Program-made: the position numbers and the translations under genes | Assembly: GCA_949361645.1 (NCBI GenBank) | Contig: OX442429.1 | Location: 6,832,290 to 6,896,289, forward strand | Origin: Spongilla lacustris | Taxonomy: Eukaryota; Porifera; Demospongiae; Spongillida; Spongillidae | Direction: 5' to 3' | DNA length: 64,000 nt | Part shown: positions 50,201 through 60,771 of the stretch, piece by piece | Layout: each line of letters starts with the position of its first letter | Numbering within the stretch: position 1 is the first letter of the stretch | The notes under the pieces: generated by a model | What the model saw: only the letters and a program-made list of their open reading frames with translations | The model's database searches: none | What the model was told of the DNA's origin: nothing

Positions 50201-50711
50201 GCATGTTGGCTTGCCTCTAAATGTGTGTGCGAGAGAGAGAGAGAGGGAGAGAGAGAGAGGGAGATAGGGAGGGAGAGAGAGAGAGAGAGGGAGAGAGAGA
50301 GGGTGAGAGAGAGAGGGAGGGAGAGAGAGAGGATGTTTTATTTGGCGGACCATGAAAACGTACGTCCCACATACCTACGGATCCAGGAATCAAACACCTT
50401 CACAAACCTGTCCGTAAGCAAACCAAAGGCATGTTCAGGTGTGACGTCCTTCGGAGGGATGTGGAGGATAGCCCGCTTCTCGGGGGAGAGACTATACACC
50501 ACAGTCCTGAGGGGGAAGAAAACCCAAACAATGTCATATAAGAGTCAATATGAGGAGGATGTGGCTACCTTGAGTTCCATTTAGTGATCTCCTTCCAAGG
50601 AAACTCAAGGATGTAGGATTCCTTTGGCTAAGCCAACAGAAGACCTTACATATATACTCCAGCACACACACACATATATGTATGCACACACACATATGCA
50701 CATATACACAA

Positions 50712-50797
<86 letters not shown>

Positions 50798-53700
50798 CAC
50801 TACCTTCTGTTGCCTGGCATACAGTGCAGTATGAGAGGTGTGGCAGTCAATTAGCATGGTAGCAAGAGGGGTTGGCAGTAGCTCCACCCACTGGTTCAGG
50901 TCATGTATAGAAATAGACTCCACCTACCATTGACGATGGTTAAGCACTCATCTACACAACAAAGATCACACTCCCAACATCTACCACACCTGTACTGAAG
51001 ATCACTCAATGATCATTGAAGGACAAAACCTTCACCCATATCAATGGACACACCCCTCACTGATTGTCACACACTCACTGAATGTCACACACCCTCACTG
51101 ATTGTCACACACTCACTGATTGCCACACCCTCACTGATTGTCACACACACCCTCACTGATTGTCATACACACCCTCACCGATAGTCACACCCTCACTGAT
51201 TGTCACAAACACCATCACTGATTGTCATACACACCCTCACCGATAGTCACACCTTCACTGATTGTCACACACACACCCTCACTCACAGGTCTTCTGCATA
51301 TTTCAGGTGCCCCTTGCAGAAGGATTGCTCCAGAATACATTTTCTGTGTGAAGCAGAAAACATGTCATAACCAACCCCCTACCCCCCCCCCCCCCCCCAG
51401 AATACAGACACCCCCCCCCCCCACCATCCCAGACATACCTCTGACAGTTGCCGCTCAGAGCTCTGGTCTTGTGCTATCTAGTCCCCAGGCCAGCAAACTG
51501 CACGGTAACTTACAGAGGGCCTTGCAAGCCATATAACAAACCTTCTCTGCCGGATAGGCAAGTCCTGTTATGTAGAAGAATACTGTGCCTTGCTCCACAC
51601 ACCTGTTCACTACATACTGAAAACGATTGTCCAATCAGGGCACCAAATCATTGACACCCCAAACTTAATCATTAAGAGACTAATCAGTTGAGATACAAAT
51701 AGCTATGACCAAAACCAGAGGGATGCAGCCCCTCCCCTAGAGGACTGCAGCCCCTCCCCTACCACAATCCTCTTCATCCTCCTTCTTATAAGGACACATT
51801 GGGCTATGTATGCATGAGTTGTTGCCATGGTGAAACAAACACACACAGTGACAGGTAAGCCAAAAATTGTTTTAAAAATAATACATGTAACTCATGTCCC
51901 ATGCATGAATGACCTTTAAGCTAACCACAGTTGCAATACGATTGGGCTGCAGTTACCTTCCTGTAGAGGTCAAGCAACAGCTCCTTTCTAGGTCTTATGT
52001 CCTCACTGCTGGCCTCTTCCCTCACAAACAGCTCCCCAAGGTTCACCACCTCATAGCCACATACTGTCAGGCAGGACTGCAACTTGTCTCTAAATAAAGC
52101 ACACCTATAATTCCTCTTCCCACTTTCACATAGCTGCCCCCCTGCCTGTTCTGCTTGTATCCCTTGTTGATTGATGGCAGGCTGAATTTGACAGCTCTGG
52201 AATCATCAGTCAGTCTGATATACTCATCCATGCACAGGAAGACGGCCATTTTATCTGAGCAGAGCAAACACAATCTCTTAGACAAGAGTCCCTTAACCCC
52301 AGAACTCCCATCATTGCTCTCCCGATTATCAACAGACCAGTTGTGGTGGTGAGAGGTGGTTCAATATGTCCCATGTACTCCTCCTCTTCCTCGTTCTCTT
52401 CCTCCTCCTCCTCCTCTGGATCTAAAGGTGGGAACACATGCACCACTTTGAGTTATGCTAGCAATCAAGTAAACTGTGACATTACACGCACAGATCCACA
52501 CTCTGAATACTTTTCCCATTAGTTGTTAGCAAATAATTTTTGGAACCTGTTTAATAATACACAATAATTAACAGTTCCAATAACCGCTTTAATAATACAC
52601 AATAATTAACAGTTCCTATAAACCTTGTAGCAATAATTAAGTTCCAATAACCTATTTAATAATACCTTGTAGCAATAATTAACAGTTCCAATAACCTGTT
52701 TAATAAATAATAATCAACAGTTCCAATAACCTGTTTAATAAACCTTGTAGCAATAATAAACAGTTCCAATAACCTGTGTAAATAGAATTCACCATAACAA
52801 ACAGGTTTGATGTGCACAGACAACAATTGCTCTAGGGTGGGGAGGGAGAAAGAGGGAGGGAGGGGAGATGGAGGGGGAGGAGACTCAAGGGGGGAGGGGA
52901 GAGAAAGCTACCCAAATCTATTTATTCTAAAATACAGTACTGCTAAACGGTTTGTAATCAAAGCAGGGCAACTATGTTAAAACACATTGCCCTATGCTTA
53001 TTAAAAAGGTGTGTGTACATGTGTGCTAGTGTGTACATGTGTGTACGTATGTGTTATGTGTACATCTGTATGGTGTGTGTTATGTGTGTTAGTGTGTACA
53101 TGTGTAGGTGTGTGTACATGTGTGTAGGTGTGTGTGTGTGTACAAGTACCACCCCAACATCACATACTTTCCTTGTCCAGGTCAAACAGCTCGGCCAATT
53201 TTGCATGTTTTGATGACTCTTTGAGACAGCGGTGGAACGCTATCACTGCAGCATTTGATTTTTTGGTCAACTTCCTAAGGAGCCCTTCGTTCCTCTGCTC
53301 AGGGGGGAATTCCATGAGTTCGTCAAATTCTCCTGAGGTAAGCACTGCATGCTTCAGCAGGTACGACCTCAGGTTAGCCAGCTGGATCTCCTGCTCCAGC
53401 TGTTTGAAATGCTTATCAAGGACCCTCCGTATGGCTCTGGCACGTCTGGGGATCTCCTCGCTCGTGCCCAGGCTCGAGGGGGGTTTAACTGGGTCTAAGG
53501 TGTTCAGTAGCTCTATAAGCAGTGTCCTCTCTTCCTTGGGAAACTCTCCATCCTTTTCCTGGAACACTTTTTGAACTTAGAAAATGTTTTGTTTTTTTTT
53601 TCAAATTATTTTGAAACCACCACGGTTGCTTACCTTCATCGAGAAGCAAGCGTCCGAGGGTCACGTGATCGTTAAATCGATCATTGAGAAGTGTGGTCAC

Positions 53701-53937
53701 AAACTTTACGAATCCCTGAAGGCCGCGGGCCTGCACCACCTGCAATAGCCTGCCCACGTTCTGCTCCTTGGTGCGCACAGTGTTAGTGATGTCAGTAAAT
53801 ACGGCAAAGGAGAAAACCTGACTGTGGTTGGTGGTAAGGGCTTTAGCCAATGTCACCAGTTCGACGTAGTTCTGGATCTCCTCATTGTATTTCTCAAGAA
53901 TACGTTGCACAGGGAAGGTCGTGTCGGCTACAGCCAT
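47257..53937 (-). CDS. CARD-CARD-caspase-like protein with long C-terminal extension (copy A)
   Basis: Exon 1 (53937-53634, [14 protein letters not shown]) has a CARD-like pattern ending [20 protein letters not shown]. Exon 2 (to about 53168) has a second ([18 protein letters not shown] … [19 protein letters not shown] … [11 protein letters not shown]). An acidic linker exon (about 52427-52334) follows. The caspase-like domain reads [13 protein letters not shown] (strand 1), [36 protein letters not shown] (the SGHG position, with no His), [17 protein letters not shown] (Cys motif) and [13 protein letters not shown]…[11 protein letters not shown] (small-subunit-like). Then come [45 protein letters not shown], several beta-rich exons, and [20 protein letters not shown]…[18 protein letters not shown], ending RKPTH. 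This extension resembles the regions after the caspase domain in fungal and bacterial caspase-domain proteins. One late intron uses a GC donor (CCCAAAG|GCAAGA, about 47520). Death-fold plus caspase-fold suggests signalling; activity is doubtful. Confidence 0.7.
48290..48495. repeat. 37-bp minisatellite in copy A
   Basis: Five to six copies of CCACCCACTCACTCCACACT plus CCCACTCATTCAGCTCT lie in an intron of the CARD/caspase-like gene A. Confidence 0.9.
49110..50050. repeat. Near-identical inverted tract shared with 56541-57450
   Basis: This piece of copy A covers the exons [10 protein letters not shown]…[36 protein letters not shown] and [19 protein letters not shown] together with their introns. 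The reverse complement matches copy B almost base for base, introns included, whereas exons on either side are only moderately similar. This is the expected footprint of recent gene conversion. Confidence 0.85.
50230..50333. repeat. GA-rich purine tract
   Basis: GAGAGAGAGAGAGGGAGAGA-type repeats lie in an intron of copy A, directly upstream on the gene strand of the exon beginning with the [10 protein letters not shown] block. Confidence 0.9.
50680..50795. repeat. CA microsatellite in copy A
   Basis: A long AC run with a few ATAT interruptions sits directly after the donor of the IDCHTSH exon. Confidence 0.95.
51050..51290. repeat. Short tandem CACTGATTGTCACAC array
   Basis: Irregular copies of CCCTCACTGATTGTCACACA fill about 240 bp of the intron between the FFYITGLA exon and the DCH exon of copy A. 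Confidence 0.85.
52540..52790. repeat. Diverged AT-rich tandem repeat
   Basis: About eight copies of AACAGTTCCAATAACCTGTT plus TAATAA-type sequence lie in the intron after the second CARD-like exon of copy A. Confidence 0.8.
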
Positions 53938-54633
53938 CTATGCTACTGTTTTTAATATGAGTATTATTCCATTCCATTAATTTTATTTAAATACCATTTG
54001 CATAGTAAATAAACCATAGAAAAACCGCAAATTGCAAAAAGTACGGTAGGGCAATATTAGGTTCCAACATAGAAACCGATTAAAGACCTTAACGATAGAT
54101 CGTCGCCTACGCGTAGGCGCGTTAACCTACATGTAGGCTTGCTAAAGAGCCGATGGTTGAATAAGCTCCAAAGCGAATTAAAAACAAAGCCCTCTGCTCA
54201 AGTGTTATATTACTAATATTCGAGTTCAAAGTTTTAAACTGCGATGACCATAGGACTATCTCTGCTATCACGTAAGGTCTTTAAATCTCTGATTAGATTA
54301 AAGTGAGTCCTTAAAAGTTCCGTAAGGTCATTAATCTATGGTTCAATAAATTACAAAAGTGTTCAGCAGGAACTGTTCATGTTTATACCAGAGACAAAGC
54401 AGTTTAGCTATTTTTACGCTCCTGCCTATAAAGCGTCATGTTTAATGTTACTTACAGAGATGCCAACCTGCACACAGTGTATTCGTTTCCTTTAGTTTCG
54501 TACCCAGACCCAAACGTACGTAAGCATTGTTGCTTACGTGCTACTTACTCAATAATTAACCCGGACCCGGTACCATATGCATAGGCAGTAATGTTCTAAT
54601 TATGCATGAAGCATCTATTAATAAAATGGCTCT
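53938..54633. promoter_or_regulatory. Intergenic head-to-head promoter region of the CARD/caspase-like pair
   Basis: About 700 bp separates the two divergent start codons. It contains the palindrome CGCCTACGCGTAGGCG at about 54104, two CCTACATGTAGG-like palindromic motifs nearby, several AAGACCTTA-type half-repeats in both orientations, and a solo MITE end (AGTTTCGTACCCAGACCC) near 54497. The symmetric arrangement follows from an inverted gene duplication. Regulatory role is inferred. Confidence 0.5.
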
Positions 54634-54989
54634 ATGGCTTCAATAGTGGTGAACGATTGTAAGGAAGTGTCGGCCAAGGTTGTCAGAAGGGTCCTCGTTA
54701 AGCACTGTGATAGGTTTCACAATGAGATCCAGCTGGCTAACTTGAGGGCGTTCCTTTTGAAGCATTTTGTCCTTCTCCCGGAGGAAATAGAACAGCTTAT
54801 GCGTTGCCCTCCCTCGGAGAGAAACACAGAGCTGATTAAAACTTTAGCTGGAAAGCCAGACGCAGCCGTGAGGGCGTTCGTGTGTTGTTTGAGGGAGTCG
54901 CCCAAGCACACTAAACTAGCTGAACTGTTTGACCAAGACACGCAGAGTCCTGGTAAAGTTGGAATTCTTATGTAACATGGAGTGGGACA

Positions 54990-55037
<48 letters not shown>

Positions 55038-56079
55038 ACGTACGCAACATGTAATGTAGTCTGGGGACCAGATGACTGGCTTCTGGTCCCCAGACTAGCG
55101 TGTACAATAGCGTTATTTTCCTTGCTGTGCAGGACCTCATAGCAGCAGCGAAGACGAAGATGGCGCTGATGGTGCGTCAGAGCGGATTGAGCACCAACCC
55201 ACTAATGGTTTGTGACGCATTCCTAATGTTGTTGCATGTCACAACAACCTGCACTACAGATAGACTGGCTGTCCTTCTGTCCATTGACGATTACATCATC
55301 CAAATAAACAAAGCCCCTCCTACCTCGCAATCACAACCCCACCATCCATCACGGTACCCCCAAAATGCCTGATGTAAATTGTCACATTTCACCACTTACA
55401 CACACACACACACACACAATGCACACATAAATACACACACACATATACACACGCATACGTACATATATGCACACACATTCATACATACATGCACACATGC
55501 ATGCATACATATTGCACACACACACATGCACACACATACATATTGCACACACACGGTTTCTCCACTCAGAGATAAGCTGAAGAGATGTTTGGATTCATCA
55601 GACTTTGACCAAGTGGACCTTAATGAACTGGTCAACAGCCAGTCCCAGGAGCCAACAAAGGACATCACCACCCTCTCCAAGCTCCTCCATGATGTAAGGC
55701 ATAGCTTGTTTAGCGGGCCATTTTGTTTTTAACCCTCACCATGGGCTTTGCAGCATGTCAGCAGGAGGTGTGGTGAGCAGACCATTCTGTTCCTCTATGT
55801 GTCAGGAAGTGGGATGGGAAAGGTGTGTTCTTGTGGCAGTAGGGGGCGTGATAGGCACATCACGTGATCTGTACTATTGTGTTTGTGTAGGAGGAGGAGC
55901 TTGTTGCCATGGGAGAACTGACACAGTGGCTTCAGCTTCTGCCCACGTCTATGGTAACCATGGTGATAGACTGCCATGCAACACAACAGGTGGGGTAGGA
56001 GGTGTGATGTACATGTATGCGTTATTAAAGTTATTAAAGTACTTTCCACATGCAGCTGGAGGTCACAAAATCGAATTTG

Positions 56080-56169
<90 letters not shown>

Positions 56170-58692
56170 AATGATGTGTACCTTCAATCACTGCAGGGCT
56201 GTGGTGTACAGTGTGTGCAGTACATCCCAAAGGGCAGGCAGTCCACCCCATGGACTGCATACGGAGGTTTTTGTGAAGGCGTTCATGTCCTGGCTATTGC
56301 GGTACGCATGCACATGCTCCTAATTGGAAAGCACCTCTGTATTCCCAATTGGATAGCACCCTGACATGTGCCATGTGTGCCCCTCTAGAGGCAGGCCTGC
56401 TGTGGTCACACACAGGCTTCTGTACGAACAGATGTCATACTTGTGGCCTTGGAAGGACCAAACACTCTTCTCTGAGCCTTCGATTCAGGTGACATGGATG
56501 GCAGCTTAGAGATGCGTATTTTTAATTACCACACCTTGCAGGGCGATATGGATAGGACGTTTTTGGGTGGGGATGGGTACCCGTACCGACAGTGGCTCCG
56601 TGCTGATCTGATAAGTACCAAGCCTCCCAGCTTACCAAGGCAGAGGTTTGATCTGGACAGGGTGCACGTACGTACCAGTAAGATGGCCGGCCTCATTGTC
56701 GATGACATGTTGGACGTCTTCCACATCTGTCGGCCGGAGGAGGTGTTCAAGGGGAAGGTGGTGGAAGCCCACCAGATGTGCGCCATTGTTGCCATGGAGA
56801 ATGTTGAAGCCCTTGCAAAGCTGCTGGAAGAGGAGTACCAAGTAAGGATGTGGCCAGTCCCCAGCCCCATGTGGTCCCTCTCTGTTCCTAGGGTATCCCA
56901 GCTGGAGCTGACACTGACAGCAGTATGAACTTCCTGTGTTTGAGGAAGACATTCCCTCTCCATCATAAGGAGAACTACACTGTTCACTTGGACCAGAGCT
57001 TGGGTCAAGGTGAGGAAATGTTCCTCCATCTTGTTTGTGGGCGTGTGCTCCGGGGTACTCTCTCTCTCCTTATCCTTCTATGCCTCTCCTCCTCCCCAGA
57101 GGATATTGCTAAGCTTAAACTCCACATTGAGACCTCTCCCTTGTTGACAGCAGTGCCCAGCCTCAAAGTGTAGGTGTGGCCATTATCACATAGTGTATAG
57201 GCCACCAAAATGGAGGACATCCTTGTAGCTCAAAGATGGAGGTGAAGAGGGAGGGGCAGGCGTACACCATTGAAGACCGTGATGGTGATGTCGTGTACAG
57301 ACCAAAAGTGAAGAATATTGTCCATGTTTCATCTCTGCTTGGTATGGTGGGGATGGAGGGGGGGAGGGGTGGAGCTTTGTCTATTTTAGTTTGATATATA
57401 TCCATCCTGTTCAGAGATGATGGCATGGTTTAAGTTTGTCATAGCCATACGCCCCGATGACCAATCACAGGCCTTTCCTTTGTCCTACTCATGTTACCTC
57501 ACCTCTTGTGAGTGTTCCACCATCTCCATATTCAATTCTCCTCTTACCTCAACTCCCTCCCCACCAGCTGCAGAGCGTCCATTACTTTCAGTTAGTCCAA
57601 GTCCCACCATCTATGTCTCTTCTCACACTGGCAGTCGGCCTCCATCAGCTGCCATTTTGCAGTTTGGTCCTGAGGCTTCCTTCTGGGAGCCCTATGGCGA
57701 TGACCGCAGTCCTCGTATGTGTGTGATCTTGACGTCCAGCTGCGTGGTAACAGCTCTGGAGGTCAGAGGTTTGTTGGCATCACTTGGCACTAGACACCAG
57801 TGTGTGTGTGTCCTCTACGATCTGGTTTTTCCGGCTATTCCAACAGGAAAAGGCGTGGCTCCATCTGATGGGAATGTTCAAGTGAAATATTGCGATGCAG
57901 CTTTTTCAAAGGAGTTCACGTGCAACAACGAAGGCGTGCTCTTGTTGGAGCTTCAAGTCAACAGTTTTGCTGAATGTGTTTCTCTTTGGCGGACCAAAGC
58001 AGATAAGGAGGAAGATGTCTTGTGGTACCTCCAGTTCTTTACAGCAAAAGGCAAGTGTCCTCTGAGTACTAACAGATGGACTAGCTTTAACCCCTTCCCT
58101 GAAGGCGACCCTGTGCAAATTGGTGGTAAAAGCATTGTTGTTTGGAAGCAGCTTAGATTTGATATCTTCCCAGACAAACCATCACAGCTCTCCAAAATGA
58201 AAATCAGAGGTAGGTTGGCCAGCAGACCACAGGCCACACTGAGGTGTGTTAATAAGAGTGCCCCTTGTGCTATAGCCCCCCAGGGGAGGGTCACAGGGAA
58301 GGTGAAGGTTGTGGTGCACAGAAGTTCTGTGCCCCTCTGCAAAGTGGTGGTGCCTGCCTCTGGATTTCCCAGGCGGCACAGCCTGGACACCCCTGTGGTA
58401 GCTTCCGTGGTGCTGCTGACCCTCCCCCCAACAGGCAGCTGGCCCCGGTCCTTACAAGTGCAGTTGTATGGCGAAAAGGACAGTGCGTTGCTTTAGCTGA
58501 CGTGTGTGGCTTATCAGAGTGGTAAGAGATGTGGTATCTCTCCAGGCACAGGGATGGAGGTGGAGGAGGGAAGGAACATAGCATTGTGGTTCACCAATCA
58601 CAGCAGAGGTTCTGTCTACTTCAGTGTGCTCTGCCTTGAGGAAACAGGTTTGGCAACCAGAGGGGTTTTGTATTATCATCTCCTGCCATTGT

Positions 58693-58742
<50 letters not shown>

Positions 58743-59919
58743 ACACGCACACATGCACACACATACACACATACACATACACATGCACACACACACACAC
58801 ACATGCACGCACACATACACACACATACACACACACATACACACACACATACACACACTCAGGAAAGATTCAGCTTTTGTTTAGTGATAAGTGTACACCT
58901 GGAAAGGTAGTAAAGAGGTTCATTGCTACATCAATGCCCAAAGGTTGGTAGGATGTAATTACTAATAGTAGTGCGATGTGCAGGGTGGTGTGGTATATAT
59001 GGGGGCTTATAAGGGGTTAATGGGAAGATGTAATGTATGGAAGCTATTTTAAAATGAGGTGGTATGGTATATGAAGGATTATAAGCCTGGGTAAATGGGG
59101 AGGAAGTGATATGGCTTACATGGGGTTAAAGAGGTAATGTAACATGTGGAGGCTTACATGGGGTTAAAGAGGTAATGTAACATGTGGAGGCTTACATGGG
59201 GTTAAAGAGGTAATGTAACATGTGGAGGCTTACATGGGGTTAAAGAGGTAATGTAACATGTGGAGGCTTACATGGGGTTAAAGAGGTAATGTAACATGTG
59301 GAGGCTTACATGGGGTTAAAGAGGTAATGTAACATGTGGAGGCTTACATGGGGTTAAAGAGGTAATGTAACATGTGGAGGCTTACATGGGGTTAAGGCAG
59401 ATGCCTACCAGCCATATGATTTTGTTGTTGGAAAAGTAAATGTATGGGGCTAATGCTTCTTACTGAATAGTGCAAAATAGTGGCGGGGGGGGGGGGGGGG
59501 CTTGAGCAAATTTGCAAATTCACCAAAATTTTACCCAGACAAATTAGATCCCTTTGCAGTTAAGTAACAGGCTTCGCCAATATTCCATTGATGCGAAATT
59601 GCCAAAAAAAATTACCCTCCCCTTTTTTGCGCTATACAGTACATGAAACCTATCATTACTATCTATTAGGATGAGTGTTGACCTAACATGTACATGTATT
59701 TCCTTGCCAGGTCACAATGTACCAGCCATAACTGACACGTACAAGGTCTTTGTCAGCCAGAAGATGATGTACTTAGAGCCGTACATACAGCGAGGACTTC
59801 ACGAGCACTTCTGTCCCCTCCGCTATTACGTGTGTTCCTACGGAGCAGGAGTGATGGACAAACGTGATAGGTGGGACCAGTACGAATTCAAAGTCACGAT
59901 CAGAAAGCCCACACACTGA
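54634..59919 (+). CDS. CARD-caspase-like protein with long C-terminal extension (copy B)
   Basis: Paralogue of copy A in opposite orientation. Exons: 54634-54952 (CARD-like, [18 protein letters not shown] … [11 protein letters not shown]), 55133-55207 (acidic [13 protein letters not shown]), 55260-55353 ([15 protein letters not shown]), 55570-55693 ([17 protein letters not shown]), 55754-55822 ([13 protein letters not shown], with Ser where the caspase His is expected), 55891-55989 ([17 protein letters not shown]), 56056-56081, 56197-56301 ([11 protein letters not shown] … [11 protein letters not shown]), 56389-56488 ([13 protein letters not shown]), 56542-56841 ([10 protein letters not shown] … LLEEEYQ), then about 56891-57009, a short exon near 57103-57170, about 57229-57341, and about 57415-58480 with small in-frame introns. 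The last exons are the LEETG exon (about 58550-58648), about 58860-58940 ([15 protein letters not shown]) and about 59711-59919 ([13 protein letters not shown] … RKPTH). Phases agree across the listed junctions. Only one CARD-like block was seen, against two in copy A. Confidence 0.7.
55057..55100. repeat. Inverted repeat AGTCTGGGGACCAGA in intron 1 of copy B
   Basis: AGTCTGGGGACCAGATGACT and its inverted copy form a hairpin of about 40 bp. It resembles the core of the window's MITE family but is shorter. Confidence 0.7.
55397..55555. repeat. CA/CATA-rich microsatellite in copy B
   Basis: An imperfect ACACACATACATGCAC repeat fills most of the intron before the DKLKRCL exon. Confidence 0.9.
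56082..56168. repeat. GT microsatellite in copy B
   Basis: About 43 GT units start at the donor after the 26-bp exon 56056-56081, so the microsatellite supplies the 5' splice site. Confidence 0.95.
56541..57450. repeat. Near-identical inverted tract shared with 49110-50050
   Basis: Partner of the tract in copy A. Intron text such as CGTGTGCTCCGGGGTACTCT is shared almost exactly with the reverse strand at about 49520-49550, so the similarity is not due to coding constraint. Confidence 0.85.
58693..58860. repeat. CA microsatellite in copy B
   Basis: An AC run with ATAC/GCAC variants lies directly upstream of the acceptor of the GKIQLLFSD exon. Confidence 0.95.
59113..59395. repeat. 38-bp minisatellite in copy B
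   Basis: About 7.5 near-perfect copies of GGCTTACATGGGGTTAAAGA plus GGTAATGTAACATGTGGA lie in the last intron. Each contains AGAG|GTAATG, a weak donor-like sequence. Confidence 0.95.
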
Positions 59920-59930
59920 TGCCTTGTTTT
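59700..59930. repeat. Second near-identical tract (last exon) shared with 47257-47475
   Basis: The last exons of copies A and B differ by only a few bases, with two replacement differences visible (D/Y in the LRYxVCSYG motif and R/T in FKVxIRKPTH). The exons just before them have diverged strongly. Confidence 0.85.
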
Positions 59931-60771
59931 GTTGATGTGGTCATCACATACTGCTCCAGACACCCCCCCCCCCCCCCCCCCCCCCCCCAGCTTTACACTG
60001 CTATGTACTGAGCCCCTTATCAAGCACACCAACTCTGTGTGCAATATTTAATTTAAAAACGTGTAGAACTGGTTGGCTTGGGGGCATCCATCACATTTAT
60101 AATTTATGGAATGAAAAAGTATAGCCTAGCTAGACCCTTGTATTTGGGGGGGCATTTTGTACTTGTAAGGCATTTTATACATGGGCCGACCATTCACTGC
60201 CAATACTGACCACAAGCCGCTAACATGGTCAAGCTGGCAACAATGCCACTTTTATTATAACTGCACGCTGGAGGCCTAGAGCCCGTGCGCAAAAGGAAGG
60301 CGTTTAAATAAGCACCATTTGGCATTACGACCCACTATTTATTTATGTATTCATGCAGTTATATCTACTGCATGTATTCGTGGATTGAAAGAGGATTCCA
60401 TTGCGTTGTACAAGTATGAGCGATTCCAATGCAATAATCAATGCGGGCAGATTCGATGCACAAAGAAGAAAATGAGAAATGTCGGACTTTGAACGGAAGC
60501 TGCCCACTCACTCCTCGTCCCTCGACCTCTGCGCATGGCTTCCGAGACATATTGTGTCATGCGCCTCGTTCTTGTTTTCAGCCTCTCACGCCTGACGCCT
60601 CTTTATCAGTGATGAATATGGCAATAGCCCGTGGTAGTTCTATGGGTTCGCCCGTTATCGGACCCAGAGATGACATTTAATCGTACCGCGGCGCGCCTAT
60701 AATCATATCCATGGCCATACATAACAGTGGACTGGGGCCGCTTTATAATAATAGTCTTGTGACTTCTTGAA
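59920..60771. other. Intergenic region between copy B and the MRH gene
   Basis: No gene is recognised. A poly-C run of about 30 lies at 59959-59988, just past the copy B stop codon. The last 200 bp should hold the promoter of the MRH gene; no TATA box is clear. Confidence 0.5.

Noticed and set aside
49110..57450. The CARD/caspase-like pair as two haplotypes wrongly joined in the assembly
   Set aside because: Most exons differ strongly in protein sequence and all introns outside the shared tracts are unalignable, far beyond allelic variation; only the two tracts are near-identical.
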